Source: Quatrionicoccus australiensis (GTDB taxonomy: Bacteria; Pseudomonadota; Gammaproteobacteria; Burkholderiales; Rhodocyclaceae). From it: a stretch of DNA of 64,000 bases. The stretch lies in NCBI RefSeq assembly GCF_020510425.1, contig NZ_JAHBAH010000001.1:3205001-3269000 (forward strand), given 5' to 3'. A program made the position numbers and the translations under genes. Position 1 is the stretch's first letter. Each line of letters starts with the position of its first letter. The notes under the pieces are model-generated. The model was not told the origin of the DNA. It saw nothing but the letters and a program-made list of their open reading frames with translations, and did no database searches. Below are positions 56,281 through 64,000 of the stretch, one piece after another.

Positions 56281-56388
56281 GCTTTCAGGCGCGTCACCCG
56301 CCGCGGGCCTGGGCCGACTTCACCCTCGCTTCGTCATGTCTTCACCGGACGGGCAAATGCTGGCAGCTCTTCGTTCAAGGAGCCTGCC

Positions 56389-56949
56389 ATGTCTGCCATC
56401 ATCCCCAAGATTCTCCTGCTCAACCCGCCGCACACCGCCATCGGTAGCCGCATTCCCGACGATCACCTGCCGCCGTTTGGGCTGCTCGCCATCGGTGGAC
56501 CGCTGTTCGATGCCGGTTTTGCCGTCGAAGTGCTCGATGCCGATGACGAGCCGCTGGCGCCGGATGAAATCGTCCGGCGCATCGTCGCCGCGGCGCCGCG
56601 CATCGTCATGCTCGGTCATGCCGGTTCGTCGACGGCGCATCCGATCTGCGTCGCCCTGGCCGTGCGGATCAAGGCAGCGCTGCCGGCGGTGACGATCGTC
56701 TATGGCGGTGTTTTCCCGACCTGTCACTGGCGGGAAATCCTTGCCGAATGCCCGGCCATCGATGTCATCGTGCGCAGCGAGGGCGAACGGACAGCGGTGC
56801 TCGTGGCGCGCGCCATTGTCACGCACGGCCTGTTCGCCACCGTGCCCGGTTGCGCCTACCGGGACGGTGCGCAGCTGCGGGCAACGCGGCAAGCCAAACC
56901 GGTCGCCGATCTCGATGCCTGCCGCGTCGGCTGGTGTGCGGCTGGCTGA
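56389..56949 (+). pseudogene. Truncated BchE-like gene: cobalamin-binding domain only
   Basis: The 186 residues start MSAIIPKILLLNPPHTAIGS and match the N-terminal B12-binding domain of B12-dependent radical SAM proteins of the BchE type (MLGHAGSSTAHP, YGGVFPTCHW, RSEGERT). The region PVADLDACRVGW is where such proteins pass into the radical SAM domain, but it reads CAAG and stops. No Cys-x3-Cys-x2-Cys cluster follows. The next about 130 bp have weak open frame only. It is either a decayed gene after a deletion or a stand-alone B12-binding protein. The ribosome site AAGGAG is intact. Confidence 0.65.
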
Positions 56950-57154
56950 TTTTCGTGGGGCGGGTTATGGCGCTCGCCCGACGGCGATCCCGGCAGCGCG
57001 GCCTGCGCCGCCGATTGTGCAGAAAATCCTGCGTCTCGCGCGCTCGGCAATGATGGCGGGCATCGACAGAAGCGCTTAGGAAGCAGGTCGGTTTCGGGTA
57101 AAATCGCCGTTTTTTCCAGCGGCCATCCGCCGCAAACGGCGAGTTCACCAGACC

Positions 57155-58166
<1,012 letters not shown>

Positions 58167-58195
<29 letters not shown>

Positions 58196-58868
58196 TCGGC
58201 TGCGGTGGGCCGCCGCCACCTTGGTGGGCGGCCTGCTTCTGCTGAATGTCTCGTTGGCCGACGCGGCGACGAGCAAGAATCCATCTGTCAAAAAGGTCGA
58301 GGTTTCGGCCCGTGCTTCCGCCCGGCAGGCCGGAAAAAAGCCGGCCCGCAGCGTGGTACGCGGCACGCGTACGCTGGGACGCAATAACCTCAAACAGCGC
58401 GCTGAGAGCAATGCCGCACCGGAAGTGCTGACTGCGGAAATGAAGGACGATGCGGCGACCGGCCTGCATGGCGCAGCCAGTTTCTATGCCTACGGTTTCC
58501 ATGGCCGCCGCACGGCGACCGGCGAGATTTTCAAGGTCAAGGATTTCACGGCGGCGAGCAATCACTTTCCGCTCGGCACCATGGTTGCCGTACGCCGTCT
58601 GGACAGCAACCTGTGTGCCATCGTCAAGGTCAATGACCGCATGCATGCCAAGCATCGCAAGCGCATCATCGATGTCTCGCGCGGTGTCGCCGAATATCTC
58701 GACATGATCCGCGCCGGGGTCGTGCTAGTGCGTGTTGCCGCTCTGCGACCTGATTGGCGCGAGCAGGGGCTGGGTGCCTGTCAGGCGGCGTTCGAGCCGG
58801 TGAGCGAATGCCCGTCCTGCGCTCAGCCGCCGCGTCTGCCGGATTTTGCCGGCGAGCCGCGCGAGTAG
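58167..58868 (+). CDS. RlpA-like septal ring lytic transglycosylase family protein
   Basis: A 233-residue exported protein. The GTG at 58167 (CAGG just upstream) is chosen because it precedes a full signal peptide ([20 protein letters not shown], cleaved near LADAA). It overlaps purM by 29 bp. After a basic linker, residues about 95-195 form a double-psi beta-barrel: [35 protein letters not shown] and [13 protein letters not shown] match RlpA. No lipobox and no SPOR domain are present, so it is a shorter relative that may cleave or bind glycan. Confidence 0.85.
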
Positions 58869-58954
58869 CCGGGAACTTTCTCCGGTTTTTTCCTTCCGAG
58901 TCCTTGAAGCCGGCCATTGATCGGCAGACAATCAATAAATACAGGGAGAACGAG

Positions 58955-60082
58955 ATGAGCACAGGCTTGCGGCTATTTGTCGTCGATGACGATCCGGTAC
59001 TGACCGAAATCTTCATGGCGACCCTTGAGGATGATTTCCAGCTTGAAACCTTTGCCTCGGCGGAGGCCTGTCTCGCCCGCCTGAGCGAGCAGAAGCCCGA
59101 CATTTTCCTGCTCGACGTTTCGTTGCCCGGCATCGACGGTTGCCAACTCTGCCGGCAGTTGAAGGATGACTGGGATACGCAGGACATCCCGGTGCTGTTC
59201 GTTTCCGGCAGCGACGATATCGAGGCGCGCCTGCTTTGTTACGACGCCGGCGGCGAGGATTTCATCAGCAAGCCGTTCGATCCGAACGAGTTGTTGCGCA
59301 AGCTGCGCATCGCAGCCCAGTTGATCAACAGCCGGCGGCAGTTGCACGAACAGGCCGGCTACGCCCAGCGCACGGCGATGTCGGCGATGGTCAGCATGGG
59401 CGAGCTGGGGGTCGTGCTGCAGTTTTTGAGCAAGTCGTTTGCCTGCGAGAGCGCTGCGGAACTGGCCGAGGCGATGCTCGAATCGATGCATCAGTACGAT
59501 CTGCAGGGGGCCGTGCAGGTGCGGCTGGGCGGCGAGGTGTTCTCGCTCAGCGAAAACGGCCGCGATCTGCCGCTCGAAACTTCGGTGCTCAATCACGTCA
59601 GCCAGGCCGGCCGGATCTTCCAGTTCAAGTCGCGCTGCGTTTTCAATTACGGCCGCGTCACGCTGATGGTCAACAACATGCCGCTCGACGATGCCGACCG
59701 TTGCGGTCGCATCCGCGACAACGGCGCGCTGCTCGCCGAAGGCGCCGATGCGCGGCTCAAGGCGATCGAGGCCGAGCTGTCGGCGCAGCGCCGGCGCAGC
59801 GGCATCGAGGCTGCGCTGCCGCGCGTGCATGCCACGCTGGATGCGGTGCAGGGGAATTACCGGCGTAATTGCTACGAGCTGACCCAGGTCATGATCGAGT
59901 TCCAGGAGGCGCTGATGAAGTCCTACGTGCACCTTGGCCTGACCGAGGGGCAGGAAGAGCAGATGACGGCGATGGCCGGCGACTTCATGCAGCGCATGGT
60001 CGGCACGCAGGATGCGAGCCTGGTCATTGTCGGCCAGCTCGAGGAACTGGCACACAGCCTGGAAGGACTGGTCAAAGCCTGA
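58955..60082 (+). CDS. Receiver protein with C-terminal GAF-like output, no DNA-binding domain
   Basis: The 375-residue product starts [20 protein letters not shown], with AGGGAGAA before the ATG. The receiver (about 5-120) has Asp54 in [12 protein letters not shown] and the Lys of FISKPFD. Residues about 145-290 look GAF-like ([31 protein letters not shown]), and the end is helical (about 290-375). No HTH, GGDEF or HD-GYP motif is present. The role is signalling by protein contact or ligand. It overlaps the convergent miaA by 11 bp. Confidence 0.85.
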   Translation: MSTGLRLFVVDDDPVLTEIFMATLEDDFQLETFASAEACLARLSEQKPDIFLLDVSLPGIDGCQLCRQLKDDWDTQDIPVLFVSGSDDIEARLLCYDAGGEDFISKPFDPNELLRKLRIAAQLINSRRQLHEQAGYAQRTAMSAMVSMGELGVVLQFLSKSFACESAAELAEAMLESMHQYDLQGAVQVRLGGEVFSLSENGRDLPLETSVLNHVSQAGRIFQFKSRCVFNYGRVTLMVNNMPLDDADRCGRIRDNGALLAEGADARLKAIEAELSAQRRRSGIEAALPRVHATLDAVQGNYRRNCYELTQVMIEFQEALMKSYVHLGLTEGQEEQMTAMAGDFMQRMVGTQDASLVIVGQLEELAHSLEGLVKA

Positions 60083-61016
60083 GGAATGCTCCGACGCGGG
60101 CGGCGATCCGCTCGCTCAGCGCCGGATCGAGACAATCGAAGCCTTCCGCGGCAAAGGAGTTGCCGAGCCAGGTGATCTGCCGCTTGGCGAGCTGGCGGGT
60201 GGCGAAGATGCCGCGCTCGCGCAGCTCCCTGGCCGGCAGCAGGCCATCCTGCACTTCCCAGGCCTGGCGATAGCCGACGCAGCGCATCGATGGCAGCTCA
60301 AGACTCAATTGGTATTTTTGCCGCAGCTGGTGGACCTCCTCGTCCAGCCCGGCGAGCAGCATTTCGTCGAAGCGGCGTTCGATGCGCTTGTGCAGCACGG
60401 CGCGCTCGGAGGGCAGCAGCGCGATCTGGAGAAAGTCGTAGGGCGGCTTCTGCTGTTCGCTCTCGGCGAGCAGTTCGGACATCGGCCGGCCGCTGAGCAG
60501 ACAGACTTCAAGCGCCCGCTGCAGGCGCTGGCTGTCGCCCGGATGCAGGCGGCCAGCGGTCGACGGGTCGAGAACGGCCAATTTGGCATGTATCGCCGGC
60601 CAGCCATGTTTGGCGGCTTCAGCATCGATTCCGGCACGCAGTGCGGCATCGGCCTGCGGCAGTTCGGCCAGCCCCTGGAGCAGCGAGCGGAAGTAGAGCA
60701 TGGTGCCGCCGACCAGCACCGGCACCTTGCCGGCGGCCGTGATCTCGGCCATCGCGGCGAGCGCATCCTGGCGGAAACGCGCCGTCGAGTAGCTTTCTTC
60801 CGGCGAGATGATGTCGATCAGGCGGTGCGGGTAGCGCGCCAGCGTTGCCTTGTCCGGCTTGGCGGTACCGACATCCATGTCGCGGAAGACCTGCGCCGAA
60901 TCGACGCTGATCAGCTCGACCGGGAAACGCTCGGTCAGCGCCATGGCGGCAGCCGTCTTGCCCGAGGCGGTCGGGCCCATGATCAGGATGGCGGGAGGCA
61001 GGCGGGGTGAATTCAT
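60072..61016 (-). CDS. miaA: tRNA dimethylallyltransferase
   Basis: Adds dimethylallyl to A37 of tRNAs reading UNN codons. The 314-residue product starts [20 protein letters not shown] (P-loop GPTASGKT). [20 protein letters not shown] and [16 protein letters not shown] are family blocks, and [10 protein letters not shown] marks the C-terminal part. Six more codons are open upstream but MNSPRL fits best. It is divergent from lemA and lies next to purM, as often in betaproteobacteria. Confidence 0.95.
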   Translation of the reverse strand: MNSPRLPPAILIMGPTASGKTAAAMALTERFPVELISVDSAQVFRDMDVGTAKPDKATLARYPHRLIDIISPEESYSTARFRQDALAAMAEITAAGKVPVLVGGTMLYFRSLLQGLAELPQADAALRAGIDAEAAKHGWPAIHAKLAVLDPSTAGRLHPGDSQRLQRALEVCLLSGRPMSELLAESEQQKPPYDFLQIALLPSERAVLHKRIERRFDEMLLAGLDEEVHQLRQKYQLSLELPSMRCVGYRQAWEVQDGLLPARELRERGIFATRQLAKRQITWLGNSFAAEGFDCLDPALSERIAARVGAFLRL

Positions 61017-61052
61017 GGCGGCGAATGCTACCACGCCGGCTGCGGTCGCCGC

Positions 61053-61091
61053 TTTTGCCGGCCAGCGGTCGACGCCGCGAAAAGGGCAAAA
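61053..61091. repeat. Intergenic inverted repeat with central GTCGAC
   Basis: TTTTGCC (61053-61059) and GGCAAAA (61085-61091) flank a 25-nt loop with CAGCGGTCGACG near its centre, in the miaA-lemA spacer. Loop length equals that of the creB copy. Confidence 0.6.
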
Positions 61092-61178
61092 ATGCCATGT
61101 TCCTCAACATGCTCTTGAGCTTTCGCGGCAACGGCCTCATATTGGCGCCACTTGTCTTAACACTGGGAGATTCCCGCC

Positions 61179-61784
61179 ATGAAGCTACGCCTGCTCGCCC
61201 TGCTTTCCGTCATCGTCTCGCTGCTCTCCGGCTGCGGCTACAACCAGATCCAGATCAACGACGAGGCGGTTACCGCCAGTTGGTCCGAGGTGCTCAACCA
61301 GTACAAGCGGCGCGCCGACCTGGTGCCCAATCTGGTCGCTGTTGTTCAGGGCTATGCCGCCCACGAAAAGGAAGTGCTCACCCGTGTCACCGAAGCACGC
61401 GCCAGTATCGGCGGCATCCAGGCAACGCCCGAGTTGATCAATGACGAAGCTGCCTTCGCCAAGTTCCAGAAGGCGCAGGGTGAACTGACGAGTGCCTTGT
61501 CACGCTTGCTGGTTGTCGCCGAAAACTATCCGCAATTGAAGGCTGATACGGTATTTCGCGAATTGACGCCACAACTCGAAGGCACCGAAAACCGCATCAC
61601 CGTCGCCCGCAACCGCTACATCAAGGCAGTGCAGGACTACAACATTTCGGTGCGCACCTTCCCCAACAACCTGACCGCCATGGCGATGGGCTGGAAGGCC
61701 AAGGCCAACTTCACGGTCGAGGATGAAAAAGCGATCAGCGACGCGCCGAAGATCGATTTCAACGCGCCGAAGGCGGCCAAGTAA
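61179..61784 (+). CDS. lemA: LemA family lipoprotein
   Basis: A 201-residue exported lipoprotein: signal MKLRLLALLSVIVSLLSGCG with lipobox LSGC. The LemA domain follows: YKRRADLVPNLVAVVQGYAA, LTRVTEARA, and DYNISVRTFPNN near the C-terminus. Function is unclear; LemA genes are regularly followed by TPM-domain genes, as here (8-bp gap), suggesting a shared envelope role. Confidence 0.94.
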   Translation: MKLRLLALLSVIVSLLSGCGYNQIQINDEAVTASWSEVLNQYKRRADLVPNLVAVVQGYAAHEKEVLTRVTEARASIGGIQATPELINDEAAFAKFQKAQGELTSALSRLLVVAENYPQLKADTVFRELTPQLEGTENRITVARNRYIKAVQDYNISVRTFPNNLTAMAMGWKAKANFTVEDEKAISDAPKIDFNAPKAAK

Positions 61785-61792
61785 TCTTTCGC

Positions 61793-62665
61793 ATGCAAGC
61801 CTTGCGGCGCGGCCTGTTCGGCCTCTTTCTCTGCCTCTGCGCCAGCCTGTTGTGGGCGGCGCCGGCGGCGGACGGACTGGTGCCGCTCCCGGCGCTGACG
61901 GCGCGTGTCACCGATCTGACCGGTACGCTGGCTGCCGCGCAGAAGGCGGCGCTGGAAGAAAAGCTCGCGGCCTTCGAAGCGCAGAAGGGCGCCCAGGTCG
62001 TCGTCGTGCTGCTGCCGACGACGCAACCGGAGACGATAGAGCAGTTCGGCATCCGCCTGCTCGAAGCCTGGAAAATCGGGCGCAAGGGCGTGGACGACGG
62101 TGTTCTGCTGATCGTTGCCAGGGATGACCGCAAGCTGCGCATCGAGGTCGGCTACGGTCTGGAAGGCGCGCTCAACGACGCGACGGCGAAGCGCATCATC
62201 GCCGAAACGATCACGCCCTTGTTCAAGGCCGGCGACCTGCCGGGCGGTGTGGCGGCCGGCGTCGATGCCATCCTCAAGGTGGTCGGGGGCGAGGAACTGC
62301 CGGCGCCTTCCGGTCTGGCTGGCGGCGGTACGGTCGACCTCGGAAATATCCCGGAATTCGTCTTTTTCGGCGTACTGATCGGCGTCGTGCTCGGCGGCAC
62401 CCTGCTGCGTCACCTGCTCGGCAATCTGCTTGGCTGCGGCGTCGTCGGCGCGGTCACCGGCGGCATCGGCTGGCTGGTGCTCGGCGGTCTGGGCGGCATC
62501 ATCGGCGGCGCGCTGGCCGGCATCTTTCTCGCCGTGTTCGGGCTGGATCTCGTGCTGAGCGGCATCCTCAGCGGTGGACGCGGCGGCGGAGGCGGTTTTG
62601 GTGGTGGCGGCTTTTCCGGTGGCGGTGGTTCAGGCGGGGGCGGTGGTGCCTCGGGGAGCTGGTAA
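61793..62665 (+). CDS. TPM-domain membrane protein (YgcG family)
   Basis: The 290-residue product has a signal peptide (LFGLFLCLCASLLWAAPAA) and a TPM domain (about 35-170; LTARVTDLTGTLAAAQKAAL, RIEVGYGLEGALND). It ends with two hydrophobic Gly-rich segments and a Gly/Ser-rich tail (GGGGGFGGGGFSGGGGSGGG). The tail is typical of the family. TPM proteins include acid phosphatases and photosystem repair factors; activity here is not known. Confidence 0.9.
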   Translation: MQALRRGLFGLFLCLCASLLWAAPAADGLVPLPALTARVTDLTGTLAAAQKAALEEKLAAFEAQKGAQVVVVLLPTTQPETIEQFGIRLLEAWKIGRKGVDDGVLLIVARDDRKLRIEVGYGLEGALNDATAKRIIAETITPLFKAGDLPGGVAAGVDAILKVVGGEELPAPSGLAGGGTVDLGNIPEFVFFGVLIGVVLGGTLLRHLLGNLLGCGVVGAVTGGIGWLVLGGLGGIIGGALAGIFLAVFGLDLVLSGILSGGRGGGGGFGGGGFSGGGGSGGGGGASGSW

Positions 62666-63163
62666 ATGAATTTCGCGCGTCTGTTCAAGCATCTGCTGGC
62701 GCCGCCCTGGCTGGCGGCTCGCCGCTTCAATGCCAGGCTGGTGGCCGAGATCGGCGCGGCCGTCGAGCTTGCCGAAGCCGGTCAGCGCGGCGAACTGCGT
62801 TTCGTCGTCGAAGGGCCGCTGCCCTGGGCCGACCTGCGCCGCGGGCGCACTGCCCGGCAACGCGCCGCCGACCTGTTCGCGCGGCTTGGCGTCTGGGATA
62901 CGGCAGAGAACAGCGGCGTGCTCATTTATGTCCAGCTGGTCGACCGCCAGGTCGAGATCCTCGCCGATCGCGGCATTGCCGCCAAGGTCGCGCAGGCCGA
63001 GTGGGATGCCATCTGCCGGTGCATGGAAGCGGCGTTCCGGAGCGGCGACTACCGTGCCGGCGCGCTCGCCGCGATTGCCCGTGCCGGCCAGTTGCTGGCC
63101 GAGCATTTTCCGGTCGACAGTGAAAATCCCAACGAATTGCCGGATCGCCCGCTGCTGCTCTGA
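62666..63163 (+). CDS. TPM-domain protein, cytosolic form
   Basis: The 165-residue product starts directly after the previous stop. It has a TPM domain with RAADLFARLGVWDTAENSGV and VEILADRGIAAKV, but no signal peptide or Gly-rich tail. It is the second TPM gene of the lemA-TPM-TPM set, a common arrangement. Confidence 0.88.
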   Translation: MNFARLFKHLLAPPWLAARRFNARLVAEIGAAVELAEAGQRGELRFVVEGPLPWADLRRGRTARQRAADLFARLGVWDTAENSGVLIYVQLVDRQVEILADRGIAAKVAQAEWDAICRCMEAAFRSGDYRAGALAAIARAGQLLAEHFPVDSENPNELPDRPLLL

Positions 63164-63188
63164 GCGGGCTGATCAGGCCGCAGCCGGA

Positions 63189-64000
63189 TCAGTCGCGCCC
63201 GGCGGCCGGCGCAAAGCGCTGCAGGACGTGCTGGCTCATGCCGCGCGCCAGTTCTTCCTCGCCGAAAAACACGGTGCCCAGGTTTTCCGTGCGCAGCAGG
63301 CGCGACTCCTCTTCGCTGTGCGTGCGCAGCACGATCTCGATGGCCGGATTCAGGCTGCGCGCGGTGTCTGCCATCTGCCGGATGTTGAGTGTATCCGGCA
63401 CGGCGACGACCAGCATCGCGGCATGCGCGATATGCGCCTGGATCAGCACGCCCGGTTCGGCGGCATTGCCGGAAACCGCGGCGTAACCCTGCTGGCGCAG
63501 GCTTTCGACCTGCTCGCGGTTCTGCTCGACGATGACATAGGGAATGCCGCGTTCGTCGAGGCGGGCGGCGATGCGCTTGCCGACGCGGCCGAAGCCGATC
63601 AGCACGACCTGGCCTTCGAGGAACTTGCGTTCGGTGCTCATCGGCAGTTCGGCGTAGGGATCGTCGCGCCCTTCCAGGCGGCGAGCCAGTGCCGAGCGGC
63701 CGAGCGGCTTGACGACGGCAAAGACGAGCGGATTCAGCGCGATTGAAATCAGCGCCCCGGCCAGGATCAGGCTCATGCCTTCGGCCGGCATCAATTTCAG
63801 CGAAATGCCCAGCGCGGCCAGGATGAAAGAAAATTCGCCGATCTGCGCCAGGCTCGCGGCCACCGTCAGCGCCGTGTTGAGCGGGTAGCGGAAGAGCAGG
63901 ACCAGCGCCATCGCGGCCAGCGACTTGCCGATGACGATGATGGCGACGACAGCCAGCACCTGCAGCGGTTGTTCGACCAGGATGTTCGGCACGAAAAGCA
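63189..64000 (-). CDS. KefB/YbaL-type monovalent cation:proton antiporter, C-terminal part
   Basis: The gene enters from the right edge; 270 codons are visible. The first part is membrane-spanning (SLAQIGEFSFILAALGISL, the CPA2 helix). The cytosolic RCK/TrkA-N domain follows: VVLIGFGRVGKRIAARLDER, with a dinucleotide-binding G-x-G-x2-G. There is no TrkA-C domain after it (ends FAPAAGRD). The upstream codons reading LFVPNILVEQ match this family in frame. It probably exports K+ in exchange for H+. Full gene not seen. Confidence 0.92.
   Translation of the reverse strand, partial: LFVPNILVEQPLQVLAVVAIIVIGKSLAAMALVLLFRYPLNTALTVAASLAQIGEFSFILAALGISLKLMPAEGMSLILAGALISIALNPLVFAVVKPLGRSALARRLEGRDDPYAELPMSTERKFLEGQVVLIGFGRVGKRIAARLDERGIPYVIVEQNREQVESLRQQGYAAVSGNAAEPGVLIQAHIAHAAMLVVAVPDTLNIRQMADTARSLNPAIEIVLRTHSEEESRLLRTENLGTVFFGEEELARGMSQHVLQRFAPAAGRD

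Noticed and set aside
56319-56334. cre-tag-like sequence upstream of the B12-binding gene
   Set aside because: Only one half-site is TTCAC; the second is TTCGT, so it falls below the standard used for the creD site.

Overview
The window is 64 kb of GC-rich, densely coding chromosome. Gene content and order (exbB-exbD-lpxK-Trm112-kdsB-adk; hda-HAD-pcnB-folK-panB-panC; LapA-type adhesin with its own type I exporter; Crp/Fnr and many two-component genes) fit a betaproteobacterium, most probably a Rhodocyclales member of the Dechloromonas/Azonexus type. That placement is inference from synteny and protein character only. I see no rRNA, tRNA, CRISPR, insertion sequence or prophage.

Layout. (1) 1-4.8 kb: the 5' part of xseA (minus strand) diverges from an envelope operon, exbB-exbD-lpxK-Trm112-kdsB, followed by adk. 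(2) 4.8-8.2 kb: a pyrophosphate pair, PPi-dependent phosphofructokinase and a membrane H+-pyrophosphatase with a K+-independent signature, closed by a strong terminator. (3) 8.3-31.7 kb: a type I secretion locus, made of a LapB-like ABC exporter, a HlyD/LapC-like adaptor, a LuxR-type regulator with a degenerate receiver, and one 19-kb gene for a 6343-residue RTX adhesin. About 15 kb of that gene is 25 tandem, almost identical 597-bp units, each encoding two Ig-like domains. (4) 31.7-35 kb: a Crp/Fnr regulator, a NYN + OST-HTH putative RNA-processing protein, a hypothetical protein and panD.

(5) 35-44.5 kb: a long, tightly packed minus-strand series, creD > membrane-anchored GH3 hydrolase > hda > HAD phosphatase > MscS/cNMP channel > pcnB > folK > DUF486 > panB > panC. 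A perfect CreB-binding motif (TTCAC-N6-TTCAC) lies just upstream of creD, between it and a divergent diguanylate cyclase gene. (6) 46-48.6 kb: a cupin, a VOC protein and tyrS. (7) 48.7-56.3 kb: a signalling block with a hybrid histidine kinase paired with a Liv-type periplasmic binding protein, creBC, and a PAS histidine kinase. (8) 56.4-64 kb: a truncated BchE-like cobalamin-binding gene, purM, an RlpA-like protein, a receiver protein without DNA-binding output, miaA, lemA, two TPM-domain proteins, and the 3' part of a KefB-type K+/H+ antiporter.

How parts connect. The adhesin has a LapA-type N-terminal retention module with a di-alanine (PAAG) LapG-like site and a C-terminal RTX/type I secretion signal, so surface retention is probably under c-di-GMP control. 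Its expected partners LapD, LapG and a TolC-like outer membrane protein are not in this window. CreBC (52.6-54.7 kb) probably controls creD 8 kb away through the cre-tag. The most distinctive features are the homogenised giant adhesin array, the split Cre regulon with its intact operator, and a recurrent GTCGAC-centred inverted-repeat motif found both between and inside genes.
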